Shown: positions 37,126 to 49,400 of the stretch, one piece after another
Layout of the letters: the number at the start of each line of letters is the position of its first letter
Numbering within the stretch: the first letter of the stretch is position 1
Assembly (NCBI RefSeq): GCF_026151205.1
Contig: NC_087081.1
Span: 5,017,246-5,081,245, forward strand
Length of the DNA stretch: 64,000 nucleotides
Source: Bolinopsis microptera
Taxonomy: Eukaryota; Ctenophora; Tentaculata; Lobata; Bolinopsidae
Direction: 5' to 3'
The notes under the pieces: model-generated
Databases searched by the model: none
What the model saw: only the letters and a program-made list of their open reading frames with translations
Told to the model about the DNA's origin: nothing
Program-made: the position numbers and the translations under genes

Positions 37126-37974
37126 CTAGATCGAGCCAGCATGTAAAGTCTGTGGACATGTAGGAGGAGAAACTAAACCCAGGACGAAGCCACGCAGCCG
37201 CCTTGTGGTAGCCGCGCGCTACTGCAGGATGAAGCAAAGAAGATGTCGGAACAGTGCAGCAGGACGTTACTAACAGATTATAACAGATATATAAGAAAGA
37301 GGCTGTGTTTTTGTAAAGATTGGACACAAGGAGTGTGGCTGAATAATGATAATTTTTCATGCCTGTTATAATTGCTGTGAAACTTTATTTCGAGATGTTA
37401 TTTAATCAACAAACTTTATCCCGTGACTGAGATTTTTAAGGGGCCATAAATACCGAAACCCACATACATAGCCAAAACCAGCTACTGAGCTAATTCTTAA
37501 ATTTTCCATAGTTTGTTGTTATATTAATATCCCGAACTAAGTTTTTACTAAAATGCCAGACTAAACCCAACCCTTCCCGCAGTTATTTACTAAACCCTTT
37601 TTCCCATGACCAATTTTAAAACCACAGTCTCAAACGAGGAAAGGATTTTTCGCGGATTCGCTGTAAGTATAACAGAAAGGAGAAACGGACGGTTTACCTG
37701 CGTCACTAAGTTATGCAGTAGTGTTACTACAAGAAACTAGTGAATTTGTAATAAGGATAGAACGACTAACGCATTTCAATAAATCGAAAACTTGTTTTAT
37801 TTGTTTACAAGTTTAAATGACTCATTGACGCAAAGTGGTTGTACATTTGTACATTTGTAATACTTAATTAATAAATCTGAATTTAACGTAGATTGGTCTG
37901 CACGGATTGAGCTCCAATCCTTTGTTTAAAAAGCTGTTTTACAAATGTATCCAGCTCGTTAAAAAAGTATCAGG
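37126..37974. other. Intergenic and 3' flank, no further gene recognised
   Basis: This is the 3' flank of the secreted-protein gene. AATAAA occurs only far downstream (about 37787 and 37869), so the polyadenylation site is not clear. No other feature was identified. Confidence 0.35.
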
Positions 37975-37977
37975 TTC

Positions 37978-39053
37978 CCATGTTACCATGTTATCAGGTT
38001 ACCATGTTACCGGGTTACAAGGTTACCAGGTTACCAGGTTACCAGGTTACCGGGTTACCATGTTATCAGGTTACCATGTTACCATGTTATCAGGTTACCA
38101 TGTTACCAGGTTACAAGGTTACCAGGTTACCAAGTTACCAAGTTACCAAGTTACCAAGTTACCAAGTTACCAGGTTACCAGGTTACCGGGTTACCATGTT
38201 ATCAGGTTAACATGTTACCATGTTATCAGATTACCATGTTACCAGGTTACAAGGTTACCAGGTTACCAAGTTACCAAGTTACCAGGTTACCAGGTTACCG
38301 GGTCGGGTTACCATGTTATCAGGTTACCATGTTACCATGTTACCAGGTTACCAGGTTATCGGGTTACTAGGTTACCAGGTTACCGGTTTACTAGGTTACC
38401 AGGTTACCAGGTTACCAGGTTACCGGTTACCAGGTTACCAGGTTACCAGGTTACCAGGTTACCAGGTTACCAGGTTACAATGTTACAATGTTACAATGTT
38501 ACAATGTTACAATGTTACAATGTTACAATGTTACAATGTTACAATGTTACAATGTTACAATGTTACAATGTTACCGGGTTACCAGGTTACCAGGTTACCA
38601 GGTTACCGGGTTACCGGGTTACCGGGTTACCAGGTTACCAGGTTACCAGGTTACCAGGTTACCAGGTTACCAGGTTACAATGTTACAATGTTACAATGTT
38701 ACCAGGTTACCAGGTTACCAGGTTACCAGGTTACCAGGTTACCAGGTTACCAGGTTACCAGGTTACCAGGTTACCAGGTTACCAGGTTACCAGGTTACCA
38801 GGTTACCAGGTTACCAGGTTACCAGGTTACCAGGTTACCAGGTTACCAGGTTACCAGGTTACCAGGTTACCAGGTTACCAGGTTACCAGGTTACCAGGTT
38901 ACCAGGTTACCAGGTTACCAGGTTACCAGGTTACCAGGTTACCAGGTTACCAGGTTACCAGGTTACCAGGTTACCAGGTTACCAGGTTACCAGGTTACCA
39001 GGTTACCAGGTTACCAGGTTACCAGGTTACCAGGTTACCAGGTTACCAGGTTA
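37978..39053 (+). repeat. 8-bp minisatellite, unit GGTTACCA, about 134 units
   Basis: A 1.08-kb array of GGTTACCA. The left half mixes variants (TGTTACCA, TGTTATCA, GGTTACAA, AGTTACCA) in short higher-order blocks. Two runs of AATGTTAC units lie at about 38475-38572 and 38676-38700. The right 360 bp (38700-39053) is essentially pure. Each standard unit contains GGTTACC (GGTNACC). The 388-codon ORF that crosses it exists only because the unit lacks stops in several frames. Confidence 0.97.
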
Positions 39054-39556
39054 GGTACATAACCAACACTTGAAATTGCTAGCCTATCAGTTTATGATAA
39101 AATACGCTTACACTTACAGACTTACATTCTTTCTTCTGCCTTTCCAGAATCTTACGTCTGCATTTGTTTATAAAACTGAGATTTAATCATTGCAGATTCT
39201 CTGAGAATAGTCCTGAAAATATAAACATTGGAACTCATCTGAACTTACCAAAGACAAATTGTAGATTAGCATAAATTATTCAGTTGTTCAACTGACAGCT
39301 TGACTTTAGTCAACTAATTACCAATTAGCCTCTCAATTGTGTCTTGATGTTTATTATAATTAATTGAAACTCAATCTTCATGCCTTACGTTACGAAAATA
39401 ATTTGCGAACACCCAATCATGATACACATGATGCACACTTTTCACAATCGTAAGTTGAGGTTGTTACACTGCAGCTCAACTGTTCCAAGCTACCAGCTCT
39501 CTAAGTCCAACATTCATTGTTATCATTTGTGTTTGCTTGATCTGCTTTCAGCTATT

Positions 39557-42500
39557 ATGGCGGTTTTTCTTGATTTGAAGAATAAAATTTTCGGTGGAGA
39601 TGATTCTGAGAAGAATTCGGAGAGCAGCAAGAGCGGTAATTTTATTTTTACAGTTGTTTGTGAATCTTGAAATTTCCTGCAGCTAAATTATTTAGAACTC
39701 TTTTTGCTTTTTAAGTGAACTTTAATTTTTGTGTCGGTCCAGAAAGTAGCGCATCCAGTGTTTCAACTCCGGAGCCTCCTGAAGAGTATGTATCCCCTCA
39801 GAAGTCTGTAAAAAAAGGTACATTCAATGTTACTCCTTTATAATGTTATTCATGAATTTTATTTTCACAACTAACATAAAGATTAACATATTTATAGAAA
39901 TAAAATAGGTGCAAGCAATTCAATCTACCCATAAAGTAGTGTACAGAAAAATACATTTAATATTATTCGACAACTTTGAACTTTATATCATGATAAAAGG
40001 ACCCCTGCACCGCCTAATAGGCCTTTTAAAACTATGCTGATAAATGTATTCTGTCTAAAATTATCTTTATCCCGGTTGTTGCGACAAGTGAAAATGCTCT
40101 TATTAGGGAAAGTAGTTTACTCGACGTTTCAATGTAACTACATCGTATTCATGATCTCAAATTATTTGTTATATAGTAGTGTTGAAAGTATTAAAAGTTT
40201 TAATACTTTCAACACTACTATATAACAAATAATTTGAGATCATGAATACGATGTAGTTACATTGAAACGTCGAGTAAACTCATTTCCCTAATAAGAGCAT
40301 TTTCACTTGTCGCAACAACCGGGATAAAGATAATTTTACACAGAATACATTATAACAATGCGACTCATAAATAATACTCCAATCCGGATTTTACATGCTG
40401 ATAAAGGGTCGAAAATATAAGTAATTGTGTAGATAAGTTCTTTCAAATTATAATCATCTAACTAGAAACCACATGACTCCAGCTCCAAAATAAATATAAT
40501 CACAATTCGACCAAGAAATGCGGCCCTATTTCCCGAACCAAAATGATAATTCGCGACCTTTCATCATGTACAGTTATACTCCATTAATTATAACATGATA
40601 CTTGATAGTGATTATTGCCTCATAATAAGAAATAATTGCGTTAATTGTCCAATTATCGCTTTTAAAACGATTATTGTTTCTCAAAATGATTATTGCGGGA
40701 AATTAAAAAGATCATCAATATTGTAGGCGCCATAGAAGATGTTTACCCGTGGATAAAGCTGTTACCCAATCCTGAGGATGCAGAAGGATTTGATGAAAAT
40801 TATCATGACGGCCTCAATAAGGTACGGTCAATTATAGTAAAGATTTGTCTGTTTAGTCTGTTTGCAAGATTTTCCAAAAGCCCCCACGATGATTTGTTTC
40901 CCTTTTTCATCATTGCTAATCACATAGGACGACAACAGTCAGGACGAAGAAAACCTAATAGACACTCGCGGGATGGCTCCAAAGAACATAGACGACAGAG
41001 GAAGGATAAGAGGAAGTTGCACAGACTGTGACTGTGATGAGTTTGAGAGAGCTCCCAAGGGATCCCCTTGTCATTACTGCCTCTGTTCTCCCTCAACTCA
41101 CGAGTTGCTGTGGCCACCTCCGCCTGAGGTAGGCACGATTGTTCTGCTGAGAGACATGCCATAGTTGATATTTAATAGTGAAATAACGTTATGTTTATTT
41201 TTAATAGTGTCCATTTGCTTCCATTTATAGTTTTGCATGCTTGAATCTAACTTTTCAATTATTTGGTAGTTATATAGTGAGATAATGTTTAACATACACT
41301 CAGGAAAATCAGCCAATATCTGAAACTGAAGTAGAAGGTGAAGATAAAGCTGTCGTAAAGGAGAAGGTTTGATGTAATAGATATAATTTACAGTTTATTT
41401 TAATTAAGGTGTCAGACACAACCTAAAAAGAAATTTGAACCTGGCATGCTAACAACTTAATATATAAACTTTAGAATTTATAAGATTTACAACAGGATCA
41501 GGACCTAAAAATTAAAGCAGAAGAAGACGAAGAAGAAGAAGCTAAACCTCCTTCGAAGATCGGCGGTTTTTTGGCTAACTTTAAGAAGAAAGTAAAACCT
41601 GCCACCTCTGAAGAAGAAATGGTTACCATGGATTTTGATAATTTACAGAGACTTTACATTTTTCTCAATTTTCACTATCTCAAATTCAAAAATGAATCCC
41701 CCGACGGTAGTCATAGGGAGTTTGGAGGAACTATTAAGACTATTAACAAACTCTTTGTTCTTACACGATACCAATTATACTAAGGAGGCAGCAAAACAGG
41801 AAGAGTTGAGAAAGATCAAAGAGGAGATGGAAGAAGAAATCCGGAAATTTGAAGAAAAGAAGAAGAAAGAGTTTGAAAAACTTAAAGAGGTATAAATCAT
41901 ATTTTCCTTACTTTACATTAGTTTGATAATCAGTATTTTCGTTATTAGATTTCAGACACAAGCTAGAGTTTTGTTCAAACTCATTTAATAAATTTGAGTT
42001 ATCAGATAAATTTGTATGTGTAATATTTTCTGCCTAAAATCAACCACACCAATAAATCATTAAATGAATTAGTAATTTACTACTGATATTAATTAAATAT
42101 TGACAACGAATAACGAATTAGCAATAAATTAATAATAAAGACCGCGCATTGAAGGTATGGTCGGAAATGTACTTCAAGAGTCTGCCAGTTGAGAGATGTT
42201 CGGAGGACAGGAGGGGTATCGTCAGGGGGCGCTGTAGGGACTGTGATTGTGAAGGGTTTGTAGAAATTAGATTTAGTTGTTTAAATGTTAATTGTTAATC
42301 AATATTTTGTTTTTATTATTCGATTATTTGTGGGATTGGTCGCGGCCAGAAAACTCTATTAATTTTAGCGTTTCATTTTGAATTAGATAGCGGTAGAGAC
42401 GACGAAACGTGTTCGTATCGCTATCAAGAAGCCGATATTAGGCTATCGGGAGAAAACCATAGTATAACTATATAGCTGATTTTGGCTGGGTAGTGTTGGT

Positions 42501-43328
42501 TATGTGCCTAACCTGGTGAACACAGTGGATATCCTTGCTGTACGGCTAGTTAAACAAGGAATTAAAACTGTGGGGCTCCGTGCAAACCAACCTACCTGTG
42601 GCTAAAGCTCTAATTTACAAAAACAATACATTATTAACTATACCATATCGAGTTTGTAAGATTATGGAATCAAAACTTTTTATCATCGGAAAGTGATCAT
42701 CATCACATCAGTAAAGCTGATGCCAAGTAATTTTTGTGTCTCTAACCAATAACAAATATCTCTCTAAAAAGTACCCCTTTCAATTCAGATTTGAGAGTGA
42801 TCTGCCAGCCTCCTCCACCTGTGCCTACTGCGGATGTGCTCCCACCTATCACGTAGCTAAGATAGACTACTTCACTGAGGAACCTTTTGTAGTTCATAAT
42901 AAGGAGTTTGTTAACCAAGTTGCTCTTAAGAACTGGAAAAGGAAAACATTTGCAGGTTGAGAAATGCTGATATGCTGATATGCTGATATGCTGATATGCT
43001 GATATGCTGATATGCTGATATGCTGATATGCTGATATGTTGATATGCTGATAATTGATATGCTGATATGCTGATATGCTGATATGCTGATATGCTGATAT
43101 GCTGAAATGCTGATATGCTGATATGCTGATATGCTGATATGTTGATATGCTGATAATTGATATGCTGATATGCTGATATGCTGATATGCTGATATGCTGA
43201 TATGCTGATATGCTGATATGCTGATATGCTGATATGTTGATATGCTGATATGCTGATATGCTGATATGCTGATATGCTGATATGCTGATATGCTGATCCT
43301 TCTTTCTCTAACAGTGTTCATTTGTTGA
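39557..43328 (+). CDS. Acidic coiled-coil protein with two Cys/His modules, about 341 aa
   Basis: The exons are 39557-39635, 39743-39817, 40727-40821, 40928-41128, 41304-41366, 41496-41621, 41785-41889, 42155-42255, 42789-42955 and 43315-43328. Phases match throughout. Two copies of a Cys/His module are present: C114-x2-C-x-C-x11-C131-x2-C-x-C-x4-H141 in exon 4, and C275-x2-C-x-C-x12-C293-x2-C-x-C-x4-H303 across exons 8 and 9. Both begin RG.C.DCDC, and they probably bind zinc (inference). Between them lie an acidic run (EEDEEEEA) and a charged coiled coil (about 214-248, E/K heptads). Exon 3 has VYPWIKLLPNPED. There is no signal peptide or membrane segment. A later acceptor at 43332 would extend the C-terminus to 43397, but the acceptor at 43314 has the better pyrimidine tract. 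The family is not recognised with confidence. The exon 3 acceptor is the weakest part of the model. Confidence 0.75.
40043..40351. repeat. Near-perfect 309-bp palindrome in an intron
   Basis: Two arms of 154 bp meet at a single central G (40197), with only about three mismatches. The arms open AATGTATTCTGT. The flanks GATA and ATAA may reflect a short target duplication, which would make it a small fold-back element. It lies in intron 2 of the Cys/His gene, so it is transcribed and the intron RNA can form a long hairpin. Confidence 0.95.
42962..43300 (+). repeat. 8-bp minisatellite (ATGCTGAT) filling the last intron
   Basis: About 42 units of ATGCTGAT, with occasional ATGTTGAT and two shortened AATTGAT units that mark a higher-order duplication (about 43050 and 43153). 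The array starts 7 bases after the donor (42956) and ends about 14 bases before the acceptor AG (43313-43314). The intron is therefore nearly all satellite. Most units contain CTGAT, which fits the branch-point consensus YTNAY. Confidence 0.96.
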
Positions 43329-43399
43329 ACAGCTGGAACGATGATATTAATGGATGCTGGGCGCTGGCTGACTATGATACGTATTTTCAATGATTAACA

Positions 43400-43763
43400 T
43401 TCTACATATTGTTTATTAAGCATGTATAAAATTGGGAGGTGGCACAATCTTCCCATTGTCGCCCAAATTTGTATTCTGTAGCTGTTTCGTTGTGATATGT
43501 TGCTGTCTGATAAACCTTGCTGTCACAGCGAAGTTATAACGAATTTTATATCAAACTCCTGACAGACCATGATGTTGCAATCTTGAAAGAAACGCTTGAT
43601 CGCCATAAACTATTTGGATCAAGCTGTCTTCTCCCTTAAAATTAACCTTGATATTATACACGGAACCCTGATAAAATTGTACTTTTTACCCGCCCAAAAC
43701 CCCTCCGAAAACTGTTATATTTTGGCACCAGATCAGTTAAACTAGATATAACCAGATTTAGAC
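43400..43763. other. Short intergenic gap
   Basis: No feature was seen between the end of the Cys/His gene and the next candidate first exon at 43764. It probably holds the promoter for the next gene. Confidence 0.3.
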
Positions 43764-43898
43764 ATGTCTGTTGCAGCGAGTCTAACGAACCAGTCGGAGG
43801 CAGCTGAGTCAGAGAAAGGGAGTCACACTAACGAGGATATGACGGTGTATCAGAATCAGCGGGTTATTGATGCTGCTGATGAGGGTGTTACTTACAAG
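43764..43898 (+). CDS. Candidate alternative first exon, 45 codons
   Basis: It starts with ATG (MSVAASLTNQSEAAESEKGS) and ends in phase 0 at TACAAG, followed by the strong donor GTACGTGTG. It cannot join the exon at 44402 through a good acceptor, because an in-frame TAA lies at 44375 just after TTTTAACAG. It can join the phase-0 exons at 45389 or 45459. The simplest reading is a second promoter and first exon for the gene at 44402-45785. A separate gene with missed exons is the alternative. Confidence 0.45.
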
Positions 43899-44401
43899 GT
43901 ACGTGTGTGTATAATTGTGGTGAGAATGGTGATTTTGCTGGGGTCTTGTTTTATTTTCTCTAAGATGTTCATAATTTATGTTGTTGCCTCGCTGGTTTAC
44001 TATCACCTATGAAACTGAAAATAGCATACAACTTTCAATGTCTGGAGAGTTATAGATTTCCGTATTCAGGACTCGAGCATTGCAAATAGGTCCAGGGCTG
44101 GCTCATTTTTGGGAAGTATCAAATCAGTAAGTTTGAGCCAACTAGCATCAAATTTTTTATGCCCTAAAATTGATTAAAAAAGCTTTAAAATTCCTGGCCC
44201 TTTGCCAAGAAAGCATCTATCCATTACTTTTTACTAGCCCTACATTGTAGAAACATACTGGTCTAGCACATTTAGATAGAGACTGTTACCGAGCCTGTCT
44301 GTCCAAACACTGTTGTCTCTTCCTTCCTAAGATTTGTTTAATGTTATGTACTATTGGATATGTTTTAACAGTGTTAAAACAATATCGGAGAGCGCTTGAA
44401 A

Positions 44402-45785
44402 ATGTCGTTCCAAGAGCAAGCGTCGAACGAGGCTGATAATGGTGACCTCGTGTTTGAAAACTCTTCTGCTAGTGAGACAGACGAATTGGAACCTGAAGAA
44501 ATTGAGGCTGTGCTGGAAAATGAGTGTATTGAATTGGTAGCTCAAATTCCGGAGATCGAGCAAGTAATTGAACTATCGAACTTAGACACGACAAAAGAAG
44601 ATGAAGTTGTCCTGAAGTTCGAGGTAGTGTCATTGGACGGGTCTACAAGTGTTGAAGATGGTCCAGGTTACAAAAGCTTAATCCACCCCTCAGACGACAC
44701 TCAAGATTCCGATGAAGAAAGCGCTTCTGATGGTGGAGAAACTAATCCAAGCTCCTCCTCTGATTCCAGCGATGATAGTTCCTCCTCCTCCAACTACACA
44801 TCCGGGTCCTCAAAAAGAGAAGACTCAGATGACGATTCTCAAGATCTCCGATTGCGACCCAAGAAGATAACACTCTCTTACGACCTCCGGGAGACCAGTT
44901 CGGATGCATCAGAAGACTCCGATGTGGTGGGAATCCTCCGGAGGGACCGTACCAACCCAACATCCACAGATAACACCTTTAACAGTTGCAATGATGTCAC
45001 TCAGATAAGCTCTGAGGAATCACTCAGTGTTCTTACTGATAGCTCTGCAAGTGAGTTCAAGGGCTCAGACAGAGAGGATGCCATGCCTTTATCCTCCGGC
45101 AGTACCTCAACTAAGAGCACAACGGACATTGAGTCAGGTGGTATCAAGGACACCAGGAAAAGGAACAAGGGAGGAATCGCAGCCGGGTTCGTGTCTCTGC
45201 TGGGTCTCGGAAGGTTTTGGTTAAGTCCTGCTAAAGCTAAATGTAGAGTACGTGACAATGTGGCGTCATATCATAAGTGTACACAGATCACACGTTATAA
45301 GTGATATACAATGATGCCTTATAACTTTATAATGAGATACGTTAAGCATTAAAATATTGTCATTTGATCCGCGACTTATCCCCTTTAGCAAGTTAGCATG
45401 GAGCATAAAGTAAGTTCAATAAAATTATTTTCGGCTCATCATATTAACCTTTTTTCAGTATGATACGTTGGCAGAAAAAAACAAAGCTGATAAAAACAAA
45501 GCAACAGTCGCCGAAATCTACCCTTGGATAAAAGAAGAGGTACGATATGAACTTTATACTGATTATTTGGTGATTCGGGAATATACAACATTAATTTCCA
45601 TCGAAAATAAATGTTTGGCAATCGATTAAATTTGTGAAAATATGATACTTGAGAAGATGATAAAAACTCTTAAACATTAGGAAAATATAGCTATGAAGGA
45701 GTATAAGGAGCAAAAGCGACGATACAAACAAAAGATTAAACTTCTACCATCCCCCGACGACATTGACGTTATCAAACAATGCTGA
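44402..45785 (+). CDS. Acidic Ser-rich protein, 350 aa, four exons
   Basis: The exons are 44402-45247, 45389-45409 (a 21-nt microexon), 45459-45539 and 45681-45785 (TGA). All are phase 0 and GT-AG, 1053 nt in total. Residues 1 to about 235 are rich in Asp, Glu and Ser, with Ser-Asp/Glu tracts that look like casein kinase 2 sites (inference). A short hydrophobic stretch AAGFVSLLGLGRFWL follows at about 261-275. It is too short and too glycine-rich for a certain membrane span. The C-terminus is basic and helical. IYPWIKEE and IKLLPSPDDIDV echo VYPWIKLLPNPED of the upstream Cys/His protein, so the two genes may be related. The ATG follows an acceptor-like TTTTAACAG by 30 bases. An AATAAA occurs at 46238. 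Function unknown. Confidence 0.7.
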
Positions 45786-46455
45786 ACACACATTACACTG
45801 ACTATTCGACTATTCGACTGTTTCTTTATACAAATGACTATTTTAACTGTGACTTTGTTGGCATGTTAAATCTATAAATTTAGCTGACAGCAGATTGAAA
45901 GTTAGAATTTGGTGAGCTTGATGACCATGTCTTTTAGTAACATTAGACTTAACTGATCGACATGGTGGACGACTGGAAAAACCGTTATTGTTTTGCTTGA
46001 ACAAGATGGCATGACTGACTAGCAATGAACGCATATTAAACAAGTTTTGATCTTAACCGATGAATAATCACTGAATAGGCAATTTGCAGGTTATGAAATT
46101 ATGATTATAAAGAAATTAACACTTGTCATTAAAAACTAAATTTTATTCTTTCCTCTTAGCTACACCCAATCTTTGATTTTTTTACTGAATGTATTGATAG
46201 CTGGAAAGTTTGTTGATTTATTTTAATATTACAATTAAATAAAAACTCTGTGCACATATGACTTACAAGGACAAAATGAAATCTGTATTGAAATATTTGA
46301 ATTGTGCTAACTTCTATAAGTATAGCCTAACAGTTTAATAACTAAACAATAAACATTAGCCCTGTACAAATGGTGCTAGAACCCATAAAACTGAGGCGGC
46401 AAATCGAGGGACAGATGTTTCGACAGACTAATCAAATAAGAAGTTACTTATTACA

Positions 46456-49400
46456 ATGTCGCAGGCTGAGCCGAAAAGGAAGATAACGAATCTAGCACAA
46501 CTTGTAAAGGACAACAAAAGAAAGGGTTTGAGTAAGAGACACAATCTGGTCCTAGATCTGACAGAGGAAGTAAGAACCCTGAGGGCTGAGATCGAGGACG
46601 TTCTATTCTATGTAAGTTAACGCATTTAGACTGCCTTTCTGAACATATCTACTCGAAAATGCAATTCTTTAATATATTTATATGAATCTAACCAAAAGCA
46701 TTTTCTATGATCACTAAATTAGCAGTCCTTTTCAGAGGAACATTTTTTATTTAACAGCAAAAGTTAAATTTGCCTTTTTTTTTCTTTTAGAAAGGAAGTG
46801 GGGAGTGCATACTAAGCATTATAGCCCAAATAAAAAGAGAGCAACAACAGTGTTTGGAGCGAATGGAAGAGTATGATTCGCGATTCGACCGCGAAGATAC
46901 GCCGGAGTCATATTATCGGAAAACTGAGATGTAGAGACAAAGAATAGACCGATTAGAAACTGTGTAGAGAACGTGTCTGAGTGCAGAGGGTGGCCATCTT
47001 CGTTGTCCTAAACAAAAATTTTATGACGCCAATAAAAATCGCAGGATACTTTTCGATCTAGTTTGACAAGACGTCAAGACAATTATAGAAAATTGTCTTT
47101 GTCGATTCGAAAGTTTTGATCGTAAAATGAACAACGAAGATGGCAGAAATCCTTCGAAAAAATTCCCTAAAACATTCAAAATTTCTAAAATTCTCCTACA
47201 TCTTAGGACAACGAAGACACGTTGCAAACAGTTCTACAAGAGCTGTGGCAGGAGCACCATAAGCTGGTCCAACAGTTCGAGGAGTTCATGAGCGACCTGA
47301 CAGTAGACTCTCCTCCTCCTTCTCCTATGTTAGTAGAAGAGACTACACCCACTCCAGAGCATGTACGAGAAGATCGGGCTCAAAGGAGAGTGGAGTGGAA
47401 GTTCAAGAATATTCTCAGTTTTCCGGTTGACGATGATGAGGCTGATAAGGAGTTTGAGAAGGGTGCTAAACCTAATGAGTTTGGCATGTGAGTTTAAGGA
47501 CTTTTCTGTTACTTTCCCAAAGTATGTAGATATTGATTATGTATTAATATCAAAGTATTAAGCTGGATTCTAAAATGAACATCATGATTCGAGCATAAAC
47601 ACTGATGTTCATTTACTATTTGCAGTTTTAGATCATTACCAATTTGAGTAAAAAACGTTTTCAAGTTTGTATTTATGATTGATTAATTTTTGAAGATGCT
47701 ATTTTAGCTTCATTTAGCTTAATGAGAAGGAACTGAAATTAAATTTAGTTGTAAAATTTTTCGTTTCATAACGAAGCTTTAATTTTACTAAAAAATAGTT
47801 TTTGAGTGCATATTTCCTATTGTTGCCAAAGCACAGAAAGCTAATCATTGAATGATTATGAAGCACTGATCATGAAACTGTTACCGACTTAATTAAATCT
47901 CTAAATTGATAACTAATGATACAAAGTAAAATAAGGCAGAGAGGTCTGATATATGATAGAATTGACTAGCGTGATTTAATGGAAAATGAAAACGTAACAT
48001 ACTGATTTAAAGAAGCCTCTCAAATAAGTGGTATAGCATATAGTCTCTTTTACTAAAATTGTCCTCTTCGCACGATCAACTAATTCAAAATAACCAAAAT
48101 GCACCGATCTTATAGTAACATAGTTTCACTAATCCAAGAAAGAATTAAAAGCAGCCAAAATGCATTCAAAAATAGTTTAGTTCCACTAGTGGCAAATGAT
48201 CTCTCCGATAATTAGAAATCTGATCTCTCCGATAATTAGAAATAACTTAGTGCTGCTTACTAAAAGTGTTCAGAACAGCGAGAACAGCAGCACCGCTAAC
48301 CTGAGGAAGGCGATATATGAGCTGTACCTTCAACATTACGAGCTTAAGGAAAAGTGAGTATAAGAGCATCTAGCCCTCATTCCGTTGGTATATTATTCAA
48401 TATTCATCTAGAACAATATGGTACTACCATAATATAGTTATACTATACAACAAAACCACGATTTGTCGCGGATTATTTGGGATAATAGAGGAGCACATAC
48501 CTCGAAAAACAAGCCGGGTTTATGAAGACCTGCACCCGTGATTGTACCTACTGATGAGGGTATTGGATTATAGTGTCACATCCAGGTTGCAGTGGCGCCG
48601 TGCCTGGAACAATGTCTAGCCATTAGACAAAATCCCCCCTCACTTTTATGATGACACACGATAACAGCACTAGGGTTCAAGCCCCTAACTACTCAGTGGC
48701 AGCTAGCTCCCTGTATGACGGGCCCTCCCTAAAACCCCCGGGAGGGGTGGGTCCTGATAGTTGCAGCAACCCTGTTACTACCCTTTTAGTTCGTAGGAAA
48801 ACCCCTTTTCAGGTTAGCACCTTCAACTGTAGGACTCTCAACCCTGTATCACGTAAACAGGAGTTAGCTCACTCAGCCTTCATGCATCATAATGATGTTA
48901 TCTCCTTGCAAGAGCATCGCCAACACCACAAAGAATCCCTAAGAATTGAAAACATCTTATCATATCAGCTCATCACTGCTTCTGCTACGAAGAATTCAGT
49001 TAATGCGTCAGTTGGTGGTGTTGGGTTTCTTTTATCTCCTAGAATTCAGAAATCTCTCCTATCTGTAGAGAAAGTTAATAGCAGAATCATCTTGCTCCAT
49101 GTAAACGGGAATCCTCGCCTCACAGTCCTCTCCTGTTATGCTCCTACTAACTGCAGTGATATTGAAGATAAAACTGCATTCTACAACGCTCTAAACAGGA
49201 TCATCTCTAAGGTGCCTCCTCACAACATGCTAGCAGTGTGCGGTGATTTCAACGCGAAGCTCAGTAATAGCTACGGTTTCACATACCATCAGTCAACCAA
49301 CGACAACGGCGAACGACTACTGGATCTGGTAGACCAACACCAGCTGATAGTTGCTAACCGCTGTTTCCAGAAACCGGCTAATAAAATTTGGACCTATGAA

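Noticed and set aside
37907-39073. 388-codon open frame of repeated VTRLPGYQ
   Set aside because: It lies wholly in the 8-bp GGTTACCA array, which is open in several frames. No splice or start context supports a gene.
42926-43390. 154-codon minus-strand ORF
   Set aside because: It is the reverse reading of the ATGCTGAT intron array.
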